The notes below the pieces were generated by a model. It was not told the DNA's origin. It was given only the letters and a program-made list of their open reading frames with translations, and ran no database searches. A stretch of DNA of 32,248 nucleotides from WS-2 sp964650245. GTDB taxonomy: Bacteria > Eisenbacteria > RBG-16-71-46. The position numbers and the translations under genes were made by a program. Each line of letters opens with the position of its first letter. Position 1 is the first letter of the stretch. The stretch spans positions 1 to 32,248 of the forward strand of contig CAZYQK010000014.1 in NCBI GenBank assembly GCA_964650245.1, given 5' to 3'. Positions 1 to 7,476 of this stretch are shown here, piece after piece.

Positions 1-1
1 C

Positions 2-1354
2 TACATGAACGACCGCTTCTTCCCGGACAAGGCGATCGACGTGATCGACGAGTCCTGCGCCCGGGCGCGGCTCTCGGTGAGCACGGTGCCCTCCGAGATC
101 CACGAGCTCGAGAAGAAGCTCGAGGAAGTGATCAAGGAGAAGGAGGCCGCGATCCGCGGCCAGGAGTACGAGAAGGCGGCGCGGCTGCGCGACCGCGAGA
201 AGGAGCTGCGCTCGCGACGCAACGAGCTGAAGAAAACCTGGTCCGAGTCCAAGCGCGACAAGGACGTGCAGGTGGACGAGGATCTCATCGCCTCCGTGCT
301 GTCGGTGATGACCGGCATCCCGGTGGTGAAGCTGGCCGAGGAGGAAACCCAGAAGCTGCTGCGGATGGAGGACGAGATCCGCAAGCGCGTGGTGGGCCAG
401 GACGAGGCGCTGGGGGCGGTTTCGCGCGCGGTGCGCCGCAACCGGGTCGGGCTGCGCGATCCCAAGCGGCCGATCGGCTCGTTCATCTTCCTGGGGCCGA
501 CCGGGGTGGGCAAGACCGAGCTGGCGCGCAAGCTGGCCGGCTTCCTGTTCGACGACGACGACGCGCTGATCCGCATCGACATGTCCGAATACATGGAGAA
601 ATTCTCGGTGGCCGCCGTATCATTAAAAAAAAAAGACTACGTGGGGTATGAGGAGGGCGGCCAGCTCACCGAGAAGGTGCGGCGCAAGCCCTATTCGGTG
701 GTGCTGCTGGACGAGATTGAAAAAGCCCACCCGGACGTGTTCAATATCCTGCTTCAGGTGCTGGACGACGGGGTGCTGACCGACAGCTCGAGGCGGCGGG
801 TGGATTTCAAGAACACCGTCATCATCATGACCTCGAACCTGGGCGGGCGGCAGATCTTGAGCGGCGGCCGGAACCTGGGCTTCACCAAGGCGGAGGGCAG
901 TGTCCAGCAGTTCGCCGCCATCAAGAGCACGGTTCAGGACGAGCTCAAGCGCGCGTTCAACCCGGAGTTCCTGAACCGCATCGACGACGTCATCGTGTTC
1001 CACTCCCTGTCGCGGGACGACATGAAGAACATCGTCGAAATCCTCTTCGGCCAGCTCAGAGAGCGACTTCGTGCGCAAGAGATCAATCTCGATATCAGCC
1101 AGGAAGCGACCGATCTCCTCGTCGAGCGCGGGTTCGACCCGTCGCTCGGGGCGCGGCCGCTCAAGCGCGCCCTCCAGCGCCTGCTTGAGGATCCGCTCGC
1201 GGAGTTCATCCTGCGCGGCCAGCTTCCGGCTGGCGCGCGTATTCGCGTCGCCCGCTCGGCCGACGAGCTCACCTTCGAGCCGTTGGTGGCCCCGGCTCCC
1301 GCTCCCGCTCCCGCGCCCGCTCCCGCACCCACCCCTGCCTCCCCGAGGAGCTAG
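2..1354 (+). CDS. clpC: ClpC-type AAA+ ATPase, C-terminal part (5' end outside window)
   Basis: This is the C-terminal part of an ATP-dependent Clp unfoldase that feeds substrates to a ClpP peptidase in the cytoplasm. The reading frame is open to the left edge, and the ATG at 5 is an internal Met (YMNDRFFPDKAIDVIDE is typical mid-ClpC sequence). A UVR-like coiled segment follows at about 92-235 (QEYEKAARLRDREK), which favours ClpC over ClpB. The second AAA+ domain has Walker A GPTGVGKT (about 496-519), Walker B VVLLDEIEKAH (about 697-729), then sensor and D2-small domains to about 1270. The protein ends in an Ala-Pro tail. Residues 611-637 are abnormal: nine codons replace the usual SRLIGAPPG before the YVGY pore loop (see findings). 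The stop lies just before bamA. ClpC is certain as a family; whether this copy is functional as written is doubtful. Confidence 0.93.
   Translation, partial: YMNDRFFPDKAIDVIDESCARARLSVSTVPSEIHELEKKLEEVIKEKEAAIRGQEYEKAARLRDREKELRSRRNELKKTWSESKRDKDVQVDEDLIASVLSVMTGIPVVKLAEEETQKLLRMEDEIRKRVVGQDEALGAVSRAVRRNRVGLRDPKRPIGSFIFLGPTGVGKTELARKLAGFLFDDDDALIRIDMSEYMEKFSVAAVSLKKKDYVGYEEGGQLTEKVRRKPYSVVLLDEIEKAHPDVFNILLQVLDDGVLTDSSRRRVDFKNTVIIMTSNLGGRQILSGGRNLGFTKAEGSVQQFAAIKSTVQDELKRAFNPEFLNRIDDVIVFHSLSRDDMKNIVEILFGQLRERLRAQEINLDISQEATDLLVERGFDPSLGARPLKRALQRLLEDPLAEFILRGQLPAGARIRVARSADELTFEPLVAPAPAPAPAPAPAPTPASPRS
611..637 (+). other. Aberrant AT-rich nine-codon block with A10 run inside clpC
   Basis: The frame here reads AAVSLKKKD between MEKFSV and YVGYEEGGQ. 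Clp D2 domains almost always have SRLIGAPPG (or close to it) at this place. The block has the same length as the expected one, so the frame is kept. It includes TCA, TTA and three AAA codons with a run of ten A (625-634), unlike the surrounding GC-rich codon use. A local consensus error or misassembly is the simplest reading; a true substitution is less likely. Confidence 0.8.
1295..1330 (+). repeat. Hexamer repeat GC(T/G/A)CCC x6, Ala-Pro tail of ClpC
   Basis: Six consecutive hexamers (GCTCCC three times, GCGCCC, GCTCCC, GCACCC) encode an (Ala-Pro)n tail at the end of clpC. The same DNA lies just upstream of the bamA signal peptide, in the other frame. Hexamer gain or loss would keep both frames open. 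Confidence 0.85.
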
Positions 1355-3749
1355 CGCGATCCTCGCCCTCCTCTTCGGGCTGCTCGCGGCGCCGGTGGGA
1401 GCGCAGCCGGCGGCGATGGTCGCGCCCGACACCGCGCAGCAGGCCGCCCCGCGCATGCTCGACGTGGGACGGGTCTCGGTGGAGGGCAACGTCTACGTCG
1501 ACAGCACGCGCATCCTGCGTTCGTTCGAGGTCGCGGAGGGCTCGCGCTTCGCCGACGAGGCGGTGCGACGCGGGATCCGCAAGCTCTTCGCGCTCGGGCT
1601 GTTCGACGACATCCATGTGTCATACCTCCGAAGCGGCGACGTGATGGATCTCGTCATCCACGTGCGAGAGCGGCCCCGGATCTCGAAGGTCGAATTCTCC
1701 GGCAACAAGCGGAAGGCGACTGCCGATCTCGAGAAGAAGCTCTTCCTCCGTGCGGGCGAAACCTACTCGCCGACCACGCTGCACACCCAGGTGGACTCGC
1801 TGCTGCGTCACTACCGCGAGGACGGCTTCGCCCGGGTCAGCATCGACGCGCTGACCGACACGCTAAGCGGTGGCCACGACGTGGGCATCCGCTTCATTGT
1901 CCGCGAGGGCGAGCGGGTCAAGATCGAGCGCGTCGAATTCCCCGGCGCCCGCGCCTTCCCGGCCAAGAAACTGCGCAAGCAGCTCAAGAGCAAGGCCCGG
2001 GGCCTGCTCGGCGGGGGCGACGTCAAGGAGGAGGAGTTCGACGAGAACCGCGAGCGGCTGGAGCGCTTCTGTCGCAGCCGCGGCTATCGCGACATGCGCG
2101 TGCTGGCGCAGGACCTGGTGTCCGGGCGGGCCCCCGACCGGCTGGTGCTCCGCGTGACGGTGGACGAGGGGCGGCTTTACCGCATGGGGCGCGTGAGCTG
2201 GAGCGGCAGCCGCGTGGTGAGCGGCGCTGAGCTCGAGAAGCTCTGGCCCAGGCGCGGCGGGCCGGAATACGACGTCTCGCGGATCGAGCGCGCGCAGGGC
2301 CTGGCCTACGCCGAGTACTCGGAGCGGGGCTACCTCTACCTTCAGATCGAGCCGCGCGAGACGGTGCGCGACTCGGTGGTGGACGTCGAGTTCGTGGTCA
2401 CAGAAGGGCAACCCTCGAACGTCCGGTTGATCACCATCAGCGGCAACCGGAACACGCGCGAGAAGGTGATCCGCCGTGAGATGGCGATCCACGAGGGCAA
2501 CCGCTTCAGGCGCTCGCAGCTGATGCGCACCCGGGACGACATCTCGCGGCTCGGGCTGTTCGAGGACGTACAGATCGACTTCGTGCCCGCGGAGAGCACC
2601 GACGTCGATCTCTCGGTGAAGGTCAAGGAGAAGCAGGTCGGCACCGCCTCGGCCGGCGCCGGCTACACGAACGAGAGCGGACTCACCGGCTACCTGGAGT
2701 TGGGGCACAACAACGTGCTCGGCAACGCGCAAAGTGTTCAGCTCCACCTCGAGCGCGGCGGCAAACGGTCGGACTACTACGTGAGCTTCACCGAGCCCTG
2801 GTTCCGCGACACGCCGACCCTGCTCGGGTTCTCGCTCTTCAACAGCACGCGCGATCGCGATCTCTACAAGGAAAAGCGCGTGGGCGGCTCGGGCCGCATC
2901 GGGCGTCCGCTGCGGTGGCCCGACTATTCACGCGGATCGTTGTCGTACCGGCTCGAGAGCGTCACCATCGACCAGCTCAGCAGCGCCCTGACGCCCGAGG
3001 AGCAGCTCGCGCTGACCGGCGTCACGACCGGCAAGGGGGTCCTGACCAGCAGCTTCGAGACCAGCTTCTTGCGCAACACCACCGACAGCCCGTTCTATCC
3101 GGTGCGCGGCACGCGGCTCACCGCCAACGACGAATTTGCGGGCGGGCCGTTCGGGGGCTCGGTCAACTTCCACAAGCACCGGTTCGAGGGGCGAATCTAC
3201 GTGCCGTCGGTGCTGAAGGGCATGACCACCCTGCTGAAGGCGCGCGTCGGGCTACTCGGCGAGTACGGCGATCAGAACCGCTCGGTGCCCACCTACGAGA
3301 AGTTCCGCCTGGGAGGAGGCACCACGCCCGATCCGCTCCGCGGCTACGACGACTACCAGGTCGTTCCCGACAAGTTCAACCGGATCATCACGACCATCCG
3401 GAGCCGGCTGCTCTCCATCTCACTGCCCGCGCCGCACGACAGCACGGTGTACGACACCACCACGGCGCACGTCCGCTATCCCGGCGGGCGCACCTTCGTC
3501 GTGTACACCCTGGAGCAGCAGTTTCCCATTGTTCACCCGCTGCATGGTGTGATTTTCTTCGATGCTGGTAACGTGTGGGACCTGTGGCACGAGATCAAGC
3601 CGTTCGATCTCAAGCTCAGCGCGGGAGCCGGATTCCGCCTCGAGATCCCGCTGCTCGGCAACGTCGGCTTCGACTACGGGTACGGCTTCAACCGCGACGA
3701 CGGTCCCCGCGCGGTCGGACACTTCCTGCTGGGCAACGTCAACTTCTAG
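1335..3749 (+). CDS. bamA: Outer membrane protein assembly factor BamA
   Basis: BamA is the central beta-barrel of the BAM complex, which folds proteins into the outer membrane. Five POTRA repeats can be read: VGRVSVEGNVYVD, ISKVEFSGNKR, IERVEFPGAR, MGRVSWSGSR and VRLITISGNRN mark their starts. They are followed by a barrel with the loop-6 RGY signature (R669-Y671 with this start) and a C-terminal Phe (GHFLLGNVNF), the usual beta-signal. Length is about 804 aa, normal for BamA. The start is a problem: the signal peptide core AILALLFGLLAAPVGAQ begins near 1356, but no ATG, GTG or TTG lies in frame shortly before it. A CTG at 1335 would give MPPRGAS plus that core and overlap clpC by 20 nt, so I used it. 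ATG 1416 would lose the signal peptide. skp follows after 17 nt, the classic bamA-skp-lpxD order. Confidence 0.93.
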   Translation: MPPRGASAILALLFGLLAAPVGAQPAAMVAPDTAQQAAPRMLDVGRVSVEGNVYVDSTRILRSFEVAEGSRFADEAVRRGIRKLFALGLFDDIHVSYLRSGDVMDLVIHVRERPRISKVEFSGNKRKATADLEKKLFLRAGETYSPTTLHTQVDSLLRHYREDGFARVSIDALTDTLSGGHDVGIRFIVREGERVKIERVEFPGARAFPAKKLRKQLKSKARGLLGGGDVKEEEFDENRERLERFCRSRGYRDMRVLAQDLVSGRAPDRLVLRVTVDEGRLYRMGRVSWSGSRVVSGAELEKLWPRRGGPEYDVSRIERAQGLAYAEYSERGYLYLQIEPRETVRDSVVDVEFVVTEGQPSNVRLITISGNRNTREKVIRREMAIHEGNRFRRSQLMRTRDDISRLGLFEDVQIDFVPAESTDVDLSVKVKEKQVGTASAGAGYTNESGLTGYLELGHNNVLGNAQSVQLHLERGGKRSDYYVSFTEPWFRDTPTLLGFSLFNSTRDRDLYKEKRVGGSGRIGRPLRWPDYSRGSLSYRLESVTIDQLSSALTPEEQLALTGVTTGKGVLTSSFETSFLRNTTDSPFYPVRGTRLTANDEFAGGPFGGSVNFHKHRFEGRIYVPSVLKGMTTLLKARVGLLGEYGDQNRSVPTYEKFRLGGGTTPDPLRGYDDYQVVPDKFNRIITTIRSRLLSISLPAPHDSTVYDTTTAHVRYPGGRTFVVYTLEQQFPIVHPLHGVIFFDAGNVWDLWHEIKPFDLKLSAGAGFRLEIPLLGNVGFDYGYGFNRDDGPRAVGHFLLGNVNF

Positions 3750-3766
3750 CGCGAGACGGAGGCTGC

Positions 3767-4318
3767 TTGACTCCACGGCGGGTCCTGATGCTGGCCGCGT
3801 GCGGCACGCTGCTCCTCGCCCCGGGACGGGAGCTGGCGGCCGCGGACCTCCGAATCGGCTATATTGACTCCGCCCGAATCTTCCAGGAGTACGCCGTTGC
3901 CAAGGAGGCGCAGGCCCAGTTCGACCGCAAGGTCGAGAGCTGGCGCTCGCAGTCGGCGGAAAAGGAAAACCTGATCAACCAGCTGCGGGCCGAGGTGCGC
4001 GACCAGGGGCCGATTCTTTCGACCCTGAAGCGCCAGGAGAAGGAGGAGTCGCTGCAGCGGGCGGTGAGCGACTACGAGCGATTCGTCCAGGAAATCTGGG
4101 GGCCGCAGGGCCGCGCGGTGCGCGAGAACGAGCAGGCCACCAGCGAGGTGGTTGGCCAGATCCGCGCGGTGGTCGAGAAGCTCGCGACCGACAAGGGGCT
4201 GTCCCTGGTGCTGGATGCGGCCGGCGGCTACATCATCTGGGTCGACCGGACGCTGGATCTGACCCCGGAGGTGTTGCAGGAGCTCGCTGCGCGGTCGCAG
4301 GCGGGAACCGCGCGCTAG
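3767..4318 (+). CDS. skp: OmpH/Skp-family periplasmic chaperone
   Basis: Skp chaperones hold unfolded outer-membrane proteins in the periplasm and pass them to BAM. The TTG start at 3767 follows CGGAGG (3757-3762) and gives a signal peptide with an MTPRRVLM start and a hydrophobic AACGTLLLAP core, cut near ELAAA. The mature part starts DLRIGYIDSARIFQEY, the usual OmpH opening, then a long charged coiled coil (about residues 45-125) and a C-terminal strand region ending LDLTPEVLQEL. Length is 183 aa, within the family range. It sits between bamA and lpxD as in many Gram-negative bacteria. ATG 3788 is a possible alternative start, but it would drop the arginine-containing n-region. Confidence 0.9.
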   Translation: MTPRRVLMLAACGTLLLAPGRELAAADLRIGYIDSARIFQEYAVAKEAQAQFDRKVESWRSQSAEKENLINQLRAEVRDQGPILSTLKRQEKEESLQRAVSDYERFVQEIWGPQGRAVRENEQATSEVVGQIRAVVEKLATDKGLSLVLDAAGGYIIWVDRTLDLTPEVLQELAARSQAGTAR

Positions 4319-4331
4319 GAAGGCGGCAGCG

Positions 4332-5381
4332 ATGATCGTGCGGACCCTGGCGGAACTGGCCGTCGAGGTGAATGGCGAGGTGGTGGGTGACGGCACCACG
4401 GTGATCCGGGGCGTGGCCGGAATTCGCGAAGCCATGCCCGGAGATGTGACCTTTCTCGCCAACTCGCGCTATGAAGCCTACCTGGACGAAACCCGCGCCT
4501 CGGCGGTGATCTGCTCGCGCGAGCCGCGGGTGGCGCCCATTCCCCTGCTCAAGGTGGACAACCCCTACCTGGCGTTCCAGTGCGCGGTGCGGGTGTTCCG
4601 GCCCGATCCCTACCGACCGCAGACCGGTGTGCACCCTCACGCCGTGGTCGCGCCCGGCGCCGAGCTCGAGGCCGACGTGTCGATCGGCCCTCACTGCGTG
4701 GTGGAGTCCGGCGCCCGGATCGGCGCGCGCACCGTGCTGATGCCGGGCTGCTACGTCGGCAGGCTGGCCCGGATCGGCGAGGACAGCTTTCTCTATCCCA
4801 ACGTGACCGTTCGCGAGGAGTGCGAGCTCGGGGCGCGTTGCGTCCTCCACCCCGGGGTGGTGATCGGCAGCGACGGCTTCGGCTTCGCCTTCGACGCCGG
4901 CCGCTACCACAAGGTGCCGCAGGTCGGGAACGTGGTGGTGGGCGACGACGTGGAGATCGGCGCCAACACCACCGTCGACCGCGCCACCACCGACAGCACG
5001 CGCATCGGGGACGGCACCAAGATCGACAACCTGGTCCAGATCGGGCACAACGTGGCGATCGGGCGGCACTGCATCATCGTGGCGCAGGTCGGCATCTCGG
5101 GCAGCACTCGGCTCGAGGACTACGTGACGCTGGGCGGGCAGGCCGGCCTGGCGGGCCACATCTGCATCGGAGAGCGCGCCACGGTGGGCGGCGGGAGCGG
5201 CGTGACCAAGTCCATCCCCGACGGGGAGGTGTGGAGCGGCTTCCCGGCGGGGCCCCACGGGATCTGGAAGCGCGTCCACGCGCTGGTGCAGAAGCTGCCG
5301 CAGCTCTTCCAGCGCACCCGCGCGCTGGAGGAGCGGGTCGGGAAACTGGAGCTCAAGGAGGAGCGGGAGGAAGTTCGGTGA
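4332..5381 (+). CDS. lpxD: UDP-3-O-acylglucosamine N-acyltransferase LpxD
   Basis: LpxD adds the second, amide-linked acyl chain to UDP-3-O-acyl-GlcN, the third step of lipid A synthesis, in the cytoplasm. The 349-aa product has the N-terminal uridine-binding domain (to about residue 95), then many left-handed beta-helix hexapeptides, then a C-terminal helix (LQ/KLELKEE region). The catalytic His lies in IDNLVQIGHNVAIG and is residue 239, matching His239 of the E. coli enzyme. A good ribosome site AGGAAGG (4317-4323) overlaps the skp stop. The TGA stop overlaps the GTG start of the next gene, so translation is probably coupled. Confidence 0.96.
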   Translation: MIVRTLAELAVEVNGEVVGDGTTVIRGVAGIREAMPGDVTFLANSRYEAYLDETRASAVICSREPRVAPIPLLKVDNPYLAFQCAVRVFRPDPYRPQTGVHPHAVVAPGAELEADVSIGPHCVVESGARIGARTVLMPGCYVGRLARIGEDSFLYPNVTVREECELGARCVLHPGVVIGSDGFGFAFDAGRYHKVPQVGNVVVGDDVEIGANTTVDRATTDSTRIGDGTKIDNLVQIGHNVAIGRHCIIVAQVGISGSTRLEDYVTLGGQAGLAGHICIGERATVGGGSGVTKSIPDGEVWSGFPAGPHGIWKRVHALVQKLPQLFQRTRALEERVGKLELKEEREEVR

Positions 5382-6700
5382 CCGCGAAGCTTCAGCGCAC
5401 CCTGGCGCGCGCCACCGGCTTCGAGGGTGTCGGGCTCCACACCGGCGAGATCGGGACGGTGGCGCTGCGCCCCGCGCCGCCCAACAGCGGCGTGCGCTTC
5501 GTGCGCACCGACCTTCCCGGCCATCCCGCGATCGAGGTGCGTCCCGAGCACGCCCACTTCGATCCGCGCGCCGGGCGGCGCACCATCCTCCAGAAGAACG
5601 GAATCCAGGTCCATACCATGGAGCACGTGCTGGCCGCGGTCGCCGGCCTCGGGATCGACAACCTGGTGATCGAGACCAGCACCATGGAGATCCCGGAGCC
5701 CGCCGACGGCAGCGCGCTGCCCATCGCGCTGCTGATGCGCGACGCCGGCTTCGAGACCCAGGAGAGCCCCAAGCGCCACATCAAGGTGACCCGCCCGGTC
5801 CAGTGGCGGGAAGAGGGGGTGGAGCTCTCGGCGGTTCCCTACCGCGGCCTCAGGATCACCTTCACCATCGACTACGACCATCCGCTGGTCGGCCGTCAGA
5901 CGGTCTCGTTCGAGATCGACGACGAGACATTCATGCGCGAGATCGCCCCCGCCCGCACCTTCGTGCTGGAGCGCGATCTCGAATTGCTGCGCAAGGCGGG
6001 GTGGATCAAGGGCGGGCGTCTCGAGAGCGCGGTGGTGGTGGGCGACGACCGGCTCAAGAACCCCGAGCCGCTGCGCTTCCCGGACGAGTTCGTTCGGCAC
6101 AAGGTGCTCGATCTGCTGGGCGACCTGTATCTATTGGGGGGCCCGCTGCTGGGGCACGTCACGGCGCTGCGCAGCGGGCACCAGAGCCACGTGGCGTTCA
6201 TCAAGCACTTGAAGCAGTCGCTGCCGCTCCCCGGCCGCCGGGCCGGCCGCCCGCCCGAGGAATGGGACATCACCGCGATCATGGACATCATGCCGCACCG
6301 CTATCCGTTCCTGCTGGTGGACCGCATCACCCGCATCGAGGAGGGGCGCTCGATCGAAGGGGTCAAGAACGTCACCATCAACGAGCCGTTCTTCCAGGGT
6401 CACTTCCCCGGGCATCCCATCATGCCGGCGGTGCTGATCATCGAAGCCATGGCGCAGGTCGGCGGGCTGCTGCTGCTGACCACGGTCGACGATCCACGGG
6501 ACAAGCTCATGTACTTCATGGGCGTGGATGGCGCGCGCTTCCGCCGCCCGGTGACGCCCGGCGACCAGCTGCGTTTCAAGCTCACCCTGCTCAAGCTCCG
6601 CGGCGGCACCTCGAAGATGCGCGGTGAGGCCTACGTGGACGACCAGCTGGTGGCGGAGGCGGAGCTGCTGGCCACGGTGGTGGACAGGCGCCCTTCGTGA
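5378..6700 (+). CDS. lpxC-fabZ: Bifunctional LpxC deacetylase / FabZ dehydratase fusion
   Basis: The 440-aa product joins the committed lipid A enzyme (UDP-3-O-acyl-GlcNAc deacetylase, zinc-dependent) to beta-hydroxyacyl-ACP dehydratase, which competes for the same 3-hydroxyacyl-ACP pool. The LpxC half (about 1-295) has zinc ligands H83 (MEHVLAA), H241 and D245 (HKVLDLLGD) and the catalytic H268 (SGHQSH). A short linker (GRRAGRPPEEW) leads to FabZ (about 298-440) with PHRYPFLLVDR (H307), the active-site H342 in GHFPGHPIMP and E356 in IIEAMAQ. The GTG start overlaps the lpxD stop and the TGA overlaps the lpxA start. Such fusions are known from Bacteroidetes and relatives. All key residues are present, so both halves should be active. 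Confidence 0.95.
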   Translation: MTAKLQRTLARATGFEGVGLHTGEIGTVALRPAPPNSGVRFVRTDLPGHPAIEVRPEHAHFDPRAGRRTILQKNGIQVHTMEHVLAAVAGLGIDNLVIETSTMEIPEPADGSALPIALLMRDAGFETQESPKRHIKVTRPVQWREEGVELSAVPYRGLRITFTIDYDHPLVGRQTVSFEIDDETFMREIAPARTFVLERDLELLRKAGWIKGGRLESAVVVGDDRLKNPEPLRFPDEFVRHKVLDLLGDLYLLGGPLLGHVTALRSGHQSHVAFIKHLKQSLPLPGRRAGRPPEEWDITAIMDIMPHRYPFLLVDRITRIEEGRSIEGVKNVTINEPFFQGHFPGHPIMPAVLIIEAMAQVGGLLLLTTVDDPRDKLMYFMGVDGARFRRPVTPGDQLRFKLTLLKLRGGTSKMRGEAYVDDQLVAEAELLATVVDRRPS

Positions 6701-7470
6701 GCACCGTCGTTCACCCCGGGGCGTTCGTGGACGAGCGCGCCCAGCTCGGGGTCGACGTCGAGATCGGGCCCGGAGCCGTGATCGGGCCGGAGGTCCGGAT
6801 CGGGGACCGCACCACGATCGGAAGCCACGCCCTGCTCACGGGCTGGACCCGGATCGGGAGCGGCTGTCGCATCCATCACGGCGCGGTGCTGGGCTCGCCC
6901 CCGCAGGACCTCAAGTACCGGGGCGAGCGCACCGAGCTCCAGATCGGCGACCACACCGAGATCCGCGAGTACGTGACGGCCAACCTCGCCACGCAGCCGG
7001 GCGCCACCCGCATCGGCTCCCACTGCCTGCTCATGGCCTACGCCCATGTCGCGCACGACTGCGCGCTCGCCGACCACGTCGTGATCGCGAACGCCGTCCA
7101 GTTCGCGGGCTTCGTCACTGTCGAGGACTGGGCGATCGTGGGCGGCGGCACCGTGGTCCACCAGTTCGTGCGCATCGGCTGCCACTCCATCATCGGCGGC
7201 GGCTCGCGCATCCCGCAGGACGTAGCGCCCTACGTGATGACCGCGGGCAGTCCGCCGCGCAACGCCGGGATCAACGCGGTGGGGCTCGAGCGGCGCGGCG
7301 TCGCGAAGGAGACCCGGCAGGCGCTGGACCGCGCGTACCGGATCCTGTTCCGCCGCGGCCTCACCGTGCCGGAAGCGGTGGCGCGCATGCGCGAGGAGCT
7401 GCCCGGCGTGCCCGAGGTCGAGCACCTGGCGCGCTTCGCCGAGACCTCGGTGCGCGGGCTCACTCGGTAG
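6697..7470 (+). CDS. lpxA: UDP-N-acetylglucosamine acyltransferase LpxA
   Basis: LpxA transfers a 3-hydroxyacyl chain from ACP to the 3-position of UDP-GlcNAc (or a 3-amino analogue), the first lipid A step. The 257-aa product is a trimeric left-handed beta-helix with hexapeptide repeats from the N-terminus to about residue 185, then a helical C-terminal domain (RRGVAKETRQALDRAYRIL). The catalytic His is H120 in AHVAHDC, equal to E. coli H125. The substrate-facing region VGGGTVVHQFVRIG is intact. The GTG start overlaps the preceding stop and the next gene begins 6 nt downstream. Confidence 0.96.
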   Translation: MSTVVHPGAFVDERAQLGVDVEIGPGAVIGPEVRIGDRTTIGSHALLTGWTRIGSGCRIHHGAVLGSPPQDLKYRGERTELQIGDHTEIREYVTANLATQPGATRIGSHCLLMAYAHVAHDCALADHVVIANAVQFAGFVTVEDWAIVGGGTVVHQFVRIGCHSIIGGGSRIPQDVAPYVMTAGSPPRNAGINAVGLERRGVAKETRQALDRAYRILFRRGLTVPEAVARMREELPGVPEVEHLARFAETSVRGLTR

Positions 7471-7476
7471 GCCGCG

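Noticed and set aside
625..634. A10 run as a terminator
   Set aside because: It lies inside the clpC frame with no stem before it on either strand.
1071..1334. Extension of bamA back to ATG 1071 (892 aa)
   Set aside because: It would overlap clpC by 284 nt with an Arg/Ser-rich sequence that looks like a frame shadow, and it would bury the signal peptide.
1863..2747. Long minus-strand open frame opposite bamA, and many others like it (for example 6631-8247, 17173-19266)
   Set aside because: High GC makes stops rare in antisense frames. Their products are His/Arg/Ala/Gly-rich with no family motifs, while the + strand genes are certain.
3860..3870. TATATTGACT in skp as an internal promoter
   Set aside because: It codes for the conserved GYIDS start of mature Skp; the two boxes overlap and have no proper spacing.
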